A stretch of DNA of 29,283 nucleotides from Methylotenera_A sp031422335 (GCA_031422335.1 JANOQW010000023.1:1-29283); one strand, 5' to 3'; positions 8,644-17,161 are shown, counted from the stretch's first letter. Program-made: numbers and translations. The notes: generated by a model from the letters alone, not told the origin.

Positions 8644-11072
8644 TATGCGGTTTCTGCCTCAAGTTGTTTATTCTCTAGTACATGCTTTTCAATGCTAATG
8701 TCGCCCATTAAATCGCCCAAACCAGTTGAGTTTTCGTGCGATGCAGTGACGCGCACGCAGCCCATCGCCACGTGATTATCCAAACGCACTTGTAACACGG
8801 CACTACCTTTGTCTTGTCGCGCCAATACCGTATCGCCATCCACCAAGCCCAACGCAGCCATTTGTGCAGCGCTCATGCGTGCCATCGGCTGCGTGTTGTA
8901 CTTGGTTTTTTGCAGTGGTGCAGAACGGCGCACAATCGGGTCAGATTCATATTGCGGCACTTCACCTATACGTTGCAGGCCGTCGCTTTTAATGTTGACT
9001 TGAATTTCTACCAACTCTTTTAAGTTGTTATTCAAGCTGCGCCACACCATGGTGGAGGGTTTTTCCCCTTTGAAAAGCGCAGTTTTTACTTGCTCGCTGT
9101 CGTCGTAATCAAAGCCATGCAAGCCTAGCGTATTGCCTAACACACGCAATACTTTCCAAGCTGGGCGGCACTCACCAAGCGGTTTGCAAACGGCTGCAAA
9201 GCTTTGCACGCGCCCTTCCATGCTCATAAAAGTACCGGAGGTTTCGGTAAATGGTGCAATTGGTAACAATACATCAGCATTTTCTAGCGCTTCAGATTTA
9301 TACATGGTCAACGCAACTACGCACTCGGCTTGCGCCATGGCAGCTTTAGCCAGCGCAGCATGTTGGCAATCCAATTCTGGCTCAATATTTAACAGCAAAT
9401 ATGCCCGACGCGGCTGCTCTAGCATCTCACGCGCGTGCAAACCACCCGCATTCGGCATTACGCCGATTAGATGCATACCAGTGCTATTGGCAGCTGCAGG
9501 CAATATGCCACCTTTTGCGCCACAAATGCCACCAATCGCTTCCATCATGCTATACATCTCGGTAAATCGTGGGTCACTCAGCGCCATATTGCCTAAGAAA
9601 ATACCCACTTTTGGTGCAATTAAATCTACTTCACCAGTCAACCCTGCCAAACCAGCCAAACTCTCAGCCATGGCTTGCGTGTTATCACGCACTTTAATAT
9701 TGCTTAACAATAAATCTAAAGATGGTGGCAAACATAGCGACAAGCGCTGCAATTTAGACATGGCTTTTAAAATCTGCCCTAACACATTCACCATATCATT
9801 CGGGCGCACAATCACTTTATGCGCAATATCCATCAACGGGTCGTTATCTAATGGGCTGATAATCGACAACTCCGCGCCGTTATTCACCGCTTTGCGGAAA
9901 CGCTGCGCCAATAATGGATGCTCATTACGCAAGTTAGAGCCAATAATCAAAATTCGATCTAGCTCTTCAATTTCTTGAATATTGCAGCCCATCCATGGCG
10001 TACCAACACGCTTGCCATCCAGCCTAAAATCTGTCTGGCGCAAGCGATAATCTACATTATCGCAACCTAGGCCATGCGCCAACTCTTTGATTAAAAAGCC
10101 TTCCTCCATGGTGCTGTTGGGTGAAACTAATACACCCAGAGCATCGCCACCATATTGCTTGGTGATATCTTTCAGTTGCCCAGCAGCGAACTCCAGCGCG
10201 GTTTTCCAGTCCGTTTCAACCCACGCACCATTATGCTTAATCATGGGTACTTTTAAACGGTCTGGGCTGTTTAGGCCTTCGTATGAATAACGATCACGAT
10301 CTGACAACCAGCATTCGTTAATACTTTCTTTCTCGCGCGGCAGCACGCGCATCACTTTATTGTCTTTTACATGCACTTCAATGTGCGAGCCTAGGCCATC
10401 ATGTGGTGCAATACTGGGGCGACGCGTCAGCTCCCAACTACGCGCAGAATAACGGAAAGGTTTAGAGGTGAGCGCACCGACTGGGCACAAATCAATAATA
10501 TTACCGCTTAATTCTGAATTCACACTTTTATCTACATAAGCAGTAATCTCCACATGCTCGCCGCGACCGACTAAGCCTAGCTCCTGCATGCCACCGACTT
10601 CTTTAAGGAACCTCACACAGCGCGTACATTGAATGCAACGCGTCATATCTGTGCTGACTAAGGGCCCAATACTCTTGTTAAACACCACCCGTTTTTCTTC
10701 GGTGTAGCGCGATCCACTGGTGCCATAAGCCACTGCAATATCTTGCAAATCACACTCGCCACCTTGGTCGCAAATCGGGCAATCCAGCGGGTGATTAATT
10801 AGCAAAAACTCCATCACACTTTTTTGCGCTTCTACTGCCTCTTTGCTACGGGTAAAAATTTTCATGCCATCGGCCACTGGCGTGGCGCAAGCAGGCAATG
10901 GCTTAGCAAATTTTTCCACTTGCACTAGACACATGCGGCAATTTGCAGCAACGGATAGTTTTTTATGGTAACAAAAGCGTGGAATCGCAATGCCTGCTGC
11001 ATCAGCAACGTCAATGATGGTGCTGCCGTGTTCGACTTCTAGCGCTTTGCCGTCTATTTCAATTTTTACCAT
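8643..11072 (-). CDS. nuoG: NADH-quinone oxidoreductase subunit G (75 kDa, Fe-S)
   Basis: Large Fe-S subunit of the peripheral arm, 809 residues. Cluster ligands are visible in order: C34, C45, C48 and C62 for the 2Fe-2S cluster N1b; 'HPLDCPICDQGGEC' for the His-ligated 4Fe-4S cluster N5; and 'CIQCTRC' with a later 'DLCPVGAL' for N4. The rest is a molybdopterin-oxidoreductase-like fold, inactive in complex I. I see no Cys pair for the extra N7 cluster found in E. coli-type NuoG, which is common outside enterobacteria. The start ATG lies 2 bases after the nuoF stop. A long antisense frame inside it (9133-9978) is judged a shadow. Confidence 0.97.
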   Translation of the reverse strand: MVKIEIDGKALEVEHGSTIIDVADAAGIAIPRFCYHKKLSVAANCRMCLVQVEKFAKPLPACATPVADGMKIFTRSKEAVEAQKSVMEFLLINHPLDCPICDQGGECDLQDIAVAYGTSGSRYTEEKRVVFNKSIGPLVSTDMTRCIQCTRCVRFLKEVGGMQELGLVGRGEHVEITAYVDKSVNSELSGNIIDLCPVGALTSKPFRYSARSWELTRRPSIAPHDGLGSHIEVHVKDNKVMRVLPREKESINECWLSDRDRYSYEGLNSPDRLKVPMIKHNGAWVETDWKTALEFAAGQLKDITKQYGGDALGVLVSPNSTMEEGFLIKELAHGLGCDNVDYRLRQTDFRLDGKRVGTPWMGCNIQEIEELDRILIIGSNLRNEHPLLAQRFRKAVNNGAELSIISPLDNDPLMDIAHKVIVRPNDMVNVLGQILKAMSKLQRLSLCLPPSLDLLLSNIKVRDNTQAMAESLAGLAGLTGEVDLIAPKVGIFLGNMALSDPRFTEMYSMMEAIGGICGAKGGILPAAANSTGMHLIGVMPNAGGLHAREMLEQPRRAYLLLNIEPELDCQHAALAKAAMAQAECVVALTMYKSEALENADVLLPIAPFTETSGTFMSMEGRVQSFAAVCKPLGECRPAWKVLRVLGNTLGLHGFDYDDSEQVKTALFKGEKPSTMVWRSLNNNLKELVEIQVNIKSDGLQRIGEVPQYESDPIVRRSAPLQKTKYNTQPMARMSAAQMAALGLVDGDTVLARQDKGSAVLQVRLDNHVAMGCVRVTASHENSTGLGDLMGDISIEKHVLENKQLEAETA

Positions 11073-11074
11073 GA

Positions 11075-12499
11075 CTATCTTCCGTCCACCATACTTTTAC
11101 CATGTGTAATGTAGTATTCAAATTCTGGCCTAAAATGCTTAATAAAGCTCAAGACTGGCGTGGCCGCTGCATCACCCAGCGCACAAATAGTACGGCCAGA
11201 AATATTGTTACTCACGCTCGTCAGCAATTCTAAATCTTCCATTTTGCCGTTGCCAGCGACAATGCGAGAAATCACCCGATACACCCAGCCTGTACCTTCG
11301 CGACAAGGGGTGCATTGGCCGCAGCTTTCCTCATAGAAAAAATAACTTAAGCGTTTTAGCGTTTTGACCATGCAAGTCGTTTCATCCATCACAATCATGC
11401 TACCCGCGCCCAAGCTAGAGCCCGCCTTGCTTAGCCCATCATAATCCATGGTGGCATTTTGTATCATTGCAGCCGTCATGACTGCGGTCGATGGTCCGCC
11501 AGGAATCACCGCTTTCAACTTGCGACCTTTCCAAACGCCGCCTGCCATATTGAGTAAATCGGCAAATGGCGTACCCATTTTTACCTCAAAATTGCCTGGT
11601 TTTTCTACGTGGCCAGACACCGAAAATAACTTAGTGCCGCCCGAGTTTGGTACGCCCAACTCGGCAAATGCTTGGCCACCATATTGCATAATCCATGGAA
11701 TCGAAGCAAAACTTTCAGTGTTATTGACATTGGTCGGCTTGCCAAACACGCCATAACTGGCAGGGAAAGGCGGCTTAAAGCGTGGCTGGCCTTTTTTGCC
11801 TTCTATCGACTCTATCAGCGCAGTTTCTTCACCACAAATATAAGCGCCATAGCCATGCACGGCGTGTAAATCGAAACAGAAATTCGTACCAAACAAATGC
11901 TCGCCCAAATAACCAGCGGCTTTGGCCTCGTGCAGCGCATTTTCAAAAATGTCGTAATCTTGCCAAATCTCGCCATGAATATAGTTGTAACCAACGCGTG
12001 CGCCCAAGGTGTAAGCGGCTATCGCCATGCCCTCAATGAGCTGATGCGGGTTGTATCGTAAAATATCGCGGTCTTTAAAGGTGCCCGGCTCGCCTTCATC
12101 CGAGTTACAAACCAAATATTTGGTGCCGTCAAAATAACGCGGCATAAAGCTCCACTTGAGCCCTGTTGGAAAGCCTGCACCGCCGCGGCCACGCAAGTTA
12201 GAGAGCTTAACTTGATTGATAATATCCACTGCTTTGGTTTTTTCGGTGACAATTCTTTTAAGCTGGGCATAGCCGCCCAGGTTTTCATAGGCAGCTAATG
12301 AAGCTGGATTCTTTTCTGTGATTGTGCGTAAAGTAAGTAAAGTTTGGCCTGTTAAATCTGAATGTACTACCAAATCAGGGTGCGACAAGGCATACCCTGC
12401 AGCCCGCATGGATGTTGGGGGTAGAGCCTGTTTCTTTGGAGCCTGCTGTTTAATGTGTTTTTTGGCTGTTTTAGTAGGTGTTTTTGTGGTTAATGCCAT
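11075..12499 (-). CDS. nuoF: NADH-quinone oxidoreductase subunit F (FMN/NADH-binding) with N-terminal extension
   Basis: The subunit that binds NADH and FMN and carries 4Fe-4S cluster N3; 474 residues. Family motifs are 'NLRGRGGAGFPTGLKWS' (FMN), 'NSDEGEPGTFKDRDI' (NADH) and 'ESCGQCTPCREGTGW' with a later 'TICALGD' Cys. The core 'GGYAQLKRI' segment begins near residue 75, about 40 residues later than in E. coli NuoF, so the first ~30-40 residues are extra and rich in Lys, Thr and Ala. The start at 12499 is well supported: ATG overlaps the nuoE stop by one base (TAATG) and has a GGAAAG site about 9 bases upstream, whereas the internal ATG at 12407-12409 has no ribosome-binding site. Confidence 0.97.
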   Translation of the reverse strand: MALTTKTPTKTAKKHIKQQAPKKQALPPTSMRAAGYALSHPDLVVHSDLTGQTLLTLRTITEKNPASLAAYENLGGYAQLKRIVTEKTKAVDIINQVKLSNLRGRGGAGFPTGLKWSFMPRYFDGTKYLVCNSDEGEPGTFKDRDILRYNPHQLIEGMAIAAYTLGARVGYNYIHGEIWQDYDIFENALHEAKAAGYLGEHLFGTNFCFDLHAVHGYGAYICGEETALIESIEGKKGQPRFKPPFPASYGVFGKPTNVNNTESFASIPWIMQYGGQAFAELGVPNSGGTKLFSVSGHVEKPGNFEVKMGTPFADLLNMAGGVWKGRKLKAVIPGGPSTAVMTAAMIQNATMDYDGLSKAGSSLGAGSMIVMDETTCMVKTLKRLSYFFYEESCGQCTPCREGTGWVYRVISRIVAGNGKMEDLELLTSVSNNISGRTICALGDAAATPVLSFIKHFRPEFEYYITHGKSMVDGR

Positions 12500-12972
12500 T
12501 ATTTTAAGCTTTCCAAAATAACATCTACTTTTTCGGGTGTTAAAAACTCGTGCATCACATGGTTATTCACCGTCATCAGCGGTGCGCCGCCACAGGCACC
12601 CATGCACTCACCCTCTTTAAGACAAAATTTTCCGTCCGCAGTTACTTCGCCAAACCCCACGCCTAGCTTGGTTTGTAGATGATTAACGATTACGTCAGAA
12701 TCCCGCAACATGCACGAGATATTTGTACAAATGGTAATTTTGTATTGGCCAACATTTTCCAAATCGTACATATTATAAAAAGTCGCCACTTCCATTGCTG
12801 CAATTTCTGGCATGCACAAATAGGCCGCAACTTCGCTAATGCACTCTTGAGATAACCAACCACGCTCGGTTTGCACAATCCGTAGTGCAGCCATCACCGC
12901 TGCCTGCCGCTGATCAGCTGGGTATTTAGTGATTTCGTAATCAATTTTTTTGATGGCTTCTTGGCTCAGCAT
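12499..12972 (-). CDS. nuoE: NADH-quinone oxidoreductase subunit E (2Fe-2S)
   Basis: Thioredoxin-fold 2Fe-2S subunit (24 kDa type, cluster N1a) that pairs with NuoF. The four ligands are seen in 'CTNISC' and 'CLKEGECMGACGG'. I chose the ATG at 12970-12972, one base after the nuoD stop, giving 157 residues, which matches the family; an in-frame TTG at 13014 would add 14 residues overlapping nuoD without family support. The stop overlaps the nuoF start by one base. Confidence 0.97.
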   Translation of the reverse strand: MLSQEAIKKIDYEITKYPADQRQAAVMAALRIVQTERGWLSQECISEVAAYLCMPEIAAMEVATFYNMYDLENVGQYKITICTNISCMLRDSDVIVNHLQTKLGVGFGEVTADGKFCLKEGECMGACGGAPLMTVNNHVMHEFLTPEKVDVILESLK

Positions 12973-12973
12973 A

Positions 12974-14227
12974 CTAGCGATCGATTTCCCCAAAAACAAT
13001 ATCCTGAGTTCCAATGATTGCTACCAAATCTGCAATCATATGGCCGCGCGTCATTTCATCTAAAGCAGAAATATGCGCAAAACCCGGTGCACGAATTTTT
13101 AAGCGATATGGCTTATTGGCGCCATCTGACACCATATAAATGCCAAACTCACCTTTTGGGTGCTCGACCGCCGCATAAGCCTCGCCCACTGGCACATGAA
13201 AGCCCTCGGTGAACAATTTAAAATGGTGAATCATGTCTTCCATATTGGTTTTCATGCCCTCACGGTCGGGCGGCGCTACTTTATTATCTGTAGTAATCAC
13301 TGGGCCAGGATTGGCGCGCAGCCAAGTAATGCATTGCTTGATGATTTTATTCGACTGCCTAAATTCTTCCATCCTTACTAAGTAACGGTCGTAGCAATCG
13401 CCATTTGTTCCAACTGGAATATCAAAATCCATACTGGAATACACTTCATACGGTTGTTTTTTGCGTAAATCCCATTCCACACCGCTGCCACGTAACATGG
13501 GGCCGGTGAAACCCAGCGCCAATGCGCGCTCAGGGCTTACCACACCAATCCCCACTGTGCGCTGCTTCCAGATGCGGTTGTCGGTGAGCAAGGTCTCATA
13601 CTCATCGACATAAGTGGGGAAGCGATTGGTGAAATCTTCGATAAAATCCAACAGCGAGCCTTGACGATTTTCATTGAGCTTGCTGATTTCTTTGGCGCTG
13701 CGAAACTTGGTGGTTTCGTGTTGTGGCATGCGATTCGGCAAATCGCGATAGACACCACCTGGGCGATAATACGCAGCATGCATGCGTGCACCCGAGGCCG
13801 CTTCATACACATCAAATAAATCTTCACGTTCACGGAAGGCATACAAAAATACCGTCATGGCACCCACATCTAGCGCATGTGCGCCCAGCCACAGCAAGTG
13901 ATTCAAAATTCGGGTGATTTCGTCGAACATGACGCGAATATATTGCGCACGAATCGGCACTTCAAGATTCAACATTTTCTCGATGCACATGACATAAGCA
14001 TGCTCATTGGCCATCATCGAGACATAATCTAGGCGATCCATGTAAGGAATGCTCTGCAGATAAGTGCGATTTTCGGCCAGCTTTTCGGTACCGCGGTGCA
14101 GCAATCCAATGTGCGGATCGGCGCGCTGAATCACCTCACCATCCAGCTCTAACACCAAGCGCAGCACACCATGCGCTGCAGGGTGTTGCGGGCCAAAATT
14201 CATCGTGTAATTGTGAATCTCCGCCAT
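12974..14227 (-). CDS. nuoD: NADH-quinone oxidoreductase subunit D (49 kDa)
   Basis: Peripheral-arm subunit that, with NuoB, forms the quinone-reduction site; 417 residues. It has the typical start 'NYTMNFGPQHPAAHGVLRLVLELDGE' (split here for brevity: FGPQHPAAHG is the key His loop), 'GLLHRGTEKLAE', and a C-terminus ending 'DIVFGEIDR' that is almost invariant in the family. The ATG overlaps the nuoC stop by one base. Confidence 0.98.
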   Translation of the reverse strand: MAEIHNYTMNFGPQHPAAHGVLRLVLELDGEVIQRADPHIGLLHRGTEKLAENRTYLQSIPYMDRLDYVSMMANEHAYVMCIEKMLNLEVPIRAQYIRVMFDEITRILNHLLWLGAHALDVGAMTVFLYAFREREDLFDVYEAASGARMHAAYYRPGGVYRDLPNRMPQHETTKFRSAKEISKLNENRQGSLLDFIEDFTNRFPTYVDEYETLLTDNRIWKQRTVGIGVVSPERALALGFTGPMLRGSGVEWDLRKKQPYEVYSSMDFDIPVGTNGDCYDRYLVRMEEFRQSNKIIKQCITWLRANPGPVITTDNKVAPPDREGMKTNMEDMIHHFKLFTEGFHVPVGEAYAAVEHPKGEFGIYMVSDGANKPYRLKIRAPGFAHISALDEMTRGHMIADLVAIIGTQDIVFGEIDR

Positions 14228-14820
14228 TACCGATGCGTCCCTTCATCACGGATGACACGTGGTACGTTGTTTCTTTGTTCAATCGATACTGGTTGATAAA
14301 TCACGCGCTGCTGCTCGGGATCGTAACGCATTTCTACGTTGCCTATCATCGGGAAGTCTTTGCGGAAAGGATGGCCGACAAAACCATAATCGGTAAGAAT
14401 ACGGCGTAAATCTGGGTGATTTTCAAACATAATGCCAAGCAAATCAAAGGCTTCGCGCTCATACCAATTAGCCACCGGCCAAACATCGACTAGCGTAGGC
14501 AACACGGGAAAGTCATCATCTTGTGCAAACACACGCAAACGTAAACGCTGATTCAAAGAAACAGATAGCAAATGCAGCACTACCGCGTATCTTGCGCCTT
14601 CGTACTGGCCATCTTTGTAATCGCTATAATCGACACCACATAAATCGAGCAATTGCTCAAATTTTAGCTCGGCGTGATCGCGTAGTTTGGCACAAACAGC
14701 TAAATAATCATCTGCTTTGCATTCTATCGTCAACTCGCCAAAAGCCAACTCTAGCTTGGTGATGTGGGCGCCAAGGGCAAGCTTTAGCTGGGCTGAAAGT
14801 AGCTCTAATTTGGTGGGCAT
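14227..14820 (-). CDS. nuoC: NADH-quinone oxidoreductase subunit C (30 kDa)
   Basis: Peripheral-arm subunit without cofactor that supports NuoD; 197 residues. The family signature is clear: 'WYEREAFDLLGIMFENHPDL' followed by 'RRILTDYGFVGHPFRKDFP'. It stands as a separate gene rather than the NuoCD fusion of enterobacteria. It lies 2 bases after the nuoB stop and overlaps nuoD by one base. Confidence 0.98.
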   Translation of the reverse strand: MPTKLELLSAQLKLALGAHITKLELAFGELTIECKADDYLAVCAKLRDHAELKFEQLLDLCGVDYSDYKDGQYEGARYAVVLHLLSVSLNQRLRLRVFAQDDDFPVLPTLVDVWPVANWYEREAFDLLGIMFENHPDLRRILTDYGFVGHPFRKDFPMIGNVEMRYDPEQQRVIYQPVSIEQRNNVPRVIRDEGTHR

Positions 14821-14822
14821 GA

Positions 14823-15299
14823 TTATCTGGCTATCGTGTTGGTACGACGAATTTTTTTCTGCAATTGAATAATGCCAAACAACAATGCCTCAGCTGTGGG
14901 CGGACAGCCTGGCACATACACATCGACTGGCACAATGCGATCGCAGCCGCGCACGACTGCATAAGAATAATGATAATAACCACCACCATTGGCACACGAG
15001 CCCATCGAAATCACCCAACGCGGTTCGGCCATTTGGTCATAGACTTTACGCAGCGCAGGCGCCATTTTATTCACCAGCGTACCAGCCACTATCATCACAT
15101 CTGATTGACGCGGACTGCCACGAAACACAATACCAAAACGGTCAAGATCATAGCGCGAAGCACCAGCGTGCATCATCTCTACCGCGCAGCAAGCCAAGCC
15201 GAAGGTCATGGGCCACATTGAGCCAGTGCGCGTGTAGTTAATCACCGTATCCAGCGACGTGGTGATGAAGCCTTTATCTAAAACGCCCTCGATGCTCAT
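14823..15299 (-). CDS. nuoB: NADH-quinone oxidoreductase subunit B (cluster N2)
   Basis: Carries 4Fe-4S cluster N2, the last cluster before quinone; 158 residues. The ligands are visible as the tandem Cys pair in 'GLACCAVEMMHAG', 'GSCANGGGYYHYSY' and 'PGCPPTAEALL'. The ATG start is one base after the nuoA stop. No anomaly seen. Confidence 0.98.
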   Translation of the reverse strand: MSIEGVLDKGFITTSLDTVINYTRTGSMWPMTFGLACCAVEMMHAGASRYDLDRFGIVFRGSPRQSDVMIVAGTLVNKMAPALRKVYDQMAEPRWVISMGSCANGGGYYHYSYAVVRGCDRIVPVDVYVPGCPPTAEALLFGIIQLQKKIRRTNTIAR

Positions 15300-15300
15300 G

Positions 15301-15657
15301 CTAATCCCATTCTAAAGCGCCTTTTTTCCACTCATAGATGAAACCAACCACAAGCACAAACAAAAACAACAGCATCGACAAAAATCCTGCCATGCCGATT
15401 TCTTGTATGACCACTGCCCACGGGAATAAAAACGCGATTTCTAAATCGAACAGGATGAACAGAATAGCCACCAAATAATAACGCACATCAAACTTCATAC
15501 GCGCGTCTTCAAACGCTTCGAAACCGCACTCGTAAGGCGAATTTTTTTGCGCATCGGGCTTGTGGGGAGATAAGATTTTACCGAGGATAAGTGGCCCTAA
15601 GCCAATTGCTAGGCCTACTAAAATGAACAACAATATTGGAAAATAATTTTCCAGCAC
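15301..15657 (-). CDS. nuoA: NADH-quinone oxidoreductase subunit A
   Basis: First gene of the complex I operon; 118 residues, three transmembrane helices, ND3 type. The loop 'SPYECGFEAFEDARMKFDVRYYLVAILFILFDLE' (positions about 41-74) holds the conserved Cys and acidic residues near the quinone site. The start codon is GTG at 15655-15657 (family proteins begin MLENYFP), with AGGA about 10-13 bases upstream; there is no in-frame ATG nearby. Confidence 0.97.
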   Translation of the reverse strand: MLENYFPILLFILVGLAIGLGPLILGKILSPHKPDAQKNSPYECGFEAFEDARMKFDVRYYLVAILFILFDLEIAFLFPWAVVIQEIGMAGFLSMLLFLFVLVVGFIYEWKKGALEWD

Positions 15658-15772
15658 GAGGGCTTTTCCTAACTTTGGATTTTAATTTAGCGCTTTTAGC
15701 TTGTGGCTTTAAGCGACAAAATCAAAAATATTTATTAAATTATTATTAAAGCGTATTTTGTAAATACTATTT
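15658..15772 (-). other. AT-rich leader between tRNA-Leu and nuoA, no firm promoter
   Basis: A 115-base gap that is very AT-rich in its tRNA-proximal half. It holds a 6-bp perfect inverted repeat with a 3-base loop (15753-15767) that lacks a T-run. The only sigma70-like pair I can find is TTTACA (15759-15764, minus strand) with TAATTT 16 bases on, a weak match. A nuo-specific promoter may be here, but the sequence does not prove it; read-through from tpiA is the alternative. Confidence 0.3.
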
Positions 15773-15857
15773 TGGTGCCGACGGAGAGACTCGAACTCTC
15801 ACGACTTTCGTCACTACCCCCTCAAGATAGCGTGTCTACCAATTCCACCACGACGGC
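15773..15857 (-). tRNA. tRNA-Leu (anticodon GAG), CCA encoded
   Basis: On the minus strand, 85 bases from GCCGTCG to an encoded CCA. The D-loop has 'AATTGGTAGACAC', the anticodon stem is CTATC/GGTAG around loop TTGAGGG (anticodon GAG), there is a long class II variable arm, and the T-arm is GAGAG-TTCGAGT-CTCTC. The acceptor stem GCCGTCG/CGTCGGC has one mismatch, T5 opposite T68. The gene lies 12 bases after secG in the same direction, so it is probably processed from a secG transcript. Confidence 0.97.
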
Positions 15858-15869
15858 AATTGCAACAAA

Positions 15870-16232
15870 CTAGTTGGGGATATCTTTCGCGGCACTGCCA
15901 GCGGGTGTTGTTTGCTCTGACGTTGCATCGACTGCTTTAGTTTCAGTAGGTGCAATTTCAGTTGTAATGGCTTGCGTTTTAACCACACTACCGCTGCCCG
16001 CGCGATGGCTGGCCATATAAGCTAGCGTTAAGCTGGTGGCAAAAAATACCACAACGCATGCCGCAGTGGCTTTACTCATAAAGTTAGATGAGCCGCTGAC
16101 GCCAAATAAGCTGCCAGATGCGCCGCTGCCAAAGGCTGCGCCCATATCGGCACCTTTGCCGTGTTGTAAAAGCACCAAGCCAATCACGCCTGCGGCGGCT
16201 AGTACATGAATGACTGTAATTAAATTTTCCAT
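15870..16232 (-). CDS. secG: Preprotein translocase subunit SecG
   Basis: Small membrane subunit of the SecYEG protein-export channel; 120 residues. There are two hydrophobic helices (about residues 3-22 and 52-74) separated by the conserved Gly-rich loop 'QHGKGADMGAAFGSG' and 'LFGVSGSSNFMSK'. A Thr/Ala-rich hydrophilic tail follows, as is usual in proteobacteria. It lies about 30 bases downstream of tpiA and directly upstream of tRNA-Leu, a widespread tpiA-secG-tRNA-Leu arrangement. Confidence 0.97.
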   Translation of the reverse strand: MENLITVIHVLAAAGVIGLVLLQHGKGADMGAAFGSGASGSLFGVSGSSNFMSKATAACVVVFFATSLTLAYMASHRAGSGSVVKTQAITTEIAPTETKAVDATSEQTTPAGSAAKDIPN

Positions 16233-16263
16233 GATTTTAAACCCTGATTTTAAACCTAAGTCT

Positions 16264-17073
16264 TTACTTAATTTTTAACCCCAAATATGCGGCAGACTCT
16301 TCGGCCGCTAAGCAAATATTTTCAAACTCTTGCGCGTTAAGCGAGCACTTGCCAATCAGCCCACCGTCGATATTTTCAACAAGGCATAATTGTAGCGCAT
16401 TTTGCGGGTTTACGCTGCCTCCGTAGAGGATTTTTAGCTGGTTCGCCGCGTCTAGATCTAGTGCAGCAATCTTATTGTGAATAAATTGGTGCATGCTTTT
16501 GGCCTGCTCTGGCGTGGCCGCCAAGCCAGTACCAATCGCCCAAATCGGCTCGTAAGAAATCACCGTATTGGAAAAAGCGGCTGCGCCATAGCCACTAATA
16601 ATCGCGTCTAACTGCTTGCCTACCACCATCTCCATCACACCTGCTTCGCGCTCTATCAGCGTTTCGCCCACGCACAAAATCGGCGTAATGTGATATTTTT
16701 TGGCTACCATAAATTTTTGCGCAATATTTTCATCCGATTCGCAATAGGCTGTTGCACGTTCTGAGTGGCCAATAATCACGTAGCTAGCACCAAAGTCCGT
16801 CAGCATTTCTGCGCTCACCTCGCCCGTGTAGGCACCAATCTCATTTTTAGCTAGGTTTTGCGCACCCCAAGCAATACTCGTGTGTTGCAGCACGCTTTGT
16901 AATTGGGCTAAATAGGGATATGGCGCGCAAATAACGACTTGCGTATGATTTAAATTAGAAATTTTAGCGACAAAATCAGCCAGCAAAGCTGCATTCTGCT
17001 TCAGGTTACCATGCATTTTCCAATTGGCTACGACTAACTTACTTGCAGATTTTTTTACTGATTTTTTGGTCAT
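16264..17073 (-). CDS. tpiA: Triose-phosphate isomerase
   Basis: Cytoplasmic TIM-barrel enzyme interconverting glyceraldehyde-3-phosphate and dihydroxyacetone phosphate in glycolysis/gluconeogenesis. Active-site residues are all present: N17 and K19 in 'VVANWKMHGN', H103 in 'IIGHSERA', E175 in 'SYEPIWAIGTG', and the phosphate-binding 'YGGSVNPQN'. The 269 residues include a short Lys-rich N-terminal extension of about 10 residues before the first strand. It is the first gene behind a good sigma70-type promoter, with a leader of about 40 bases. Confidence 0.98.
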   Translation of the reverse strand: MTKKSVKKSASKLVVANWKMHGNLKQNAALLADFVAKISNLNHTQVVICAPYPYLAQLQSVLQHTSIAWGAQNLAKNEIGAYTGEVSAEMLTDFGASYVIIGHSERATAYCESDENIAQKFMVAKKYHITPILCVGETLIEREAGVMEMVVGKQLDAIISGYGAAAFSNTVISYEPIWAIGTGLAATPEQAKSMHQFIHNKIAALDLDAANQLKILYGGSVNPQNALQLCLVENIDGGLIGKCSLNAQEFENICLAAEESAAYLGLKIK

Positions 17074-17119
17074 GGCTTTCTTTGGTTTAAAGACTTATGC
17101 GCCTTATGAATTGGCGCGA

Positions 17120-17148
17120 ATTCTACGCCCGCCTGCAGCCTTGGTCAA
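17120..17148 (-). promoter_or_regulatory. Sigma70-type promoter of tpiA-secG-tRNA-Leu
   Basis: On the minus strand: -35 TTGACC (17143-17148), 17-base spacer, -10 TAGAAT (17120-17125). Both hexamers match consensus at five of six positions, and spacing is optimal. The predicted start point is near 17113, about 40 bases before the tpiA ATG. A second TTGACCAA lies 13 bases upstream of the first (17154-17161), forming a tandem repeat. Confidence 0.75.
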
Positions 17149-17161
17149 CGTGTTTGGTCAA
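17141..17161 (-). repeat. Tandem TTGACCAA direct repeat over the tpiA -35 region
   Basis: Two identical 8-base copies (17141-17148 and 17154-17161, read on the minus strand) are spaced 13 bases start to start. The downstream copy contains the -35 hexamer. This could be a regulator-binding site or a duplicated -35; the sequence alone does not decide. Confidence 0.5.

Noticed and set aside
9133..9978. A 281-codon open frame on the plus strand inside nuoG
   Set aside because: It is fully antisense to a well-conserved Fe-S subunit gene, its protein has no recognisable domain, and long antisense frames arise from the codon use of the real gene.
12974..13014. Longer nuoE from a TTG at 13012-13014
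   Set aside because: Would overlap nuoD by about 40 bases and add residues not found in NuoE; the ATG at 12972 fits the compact operon spacing.
14885..15241. A 118-codon plus-strand frame over nuoB
   Set aside because: Antisense to an intact nuoB with all cluster ligands; no plausible protein features.
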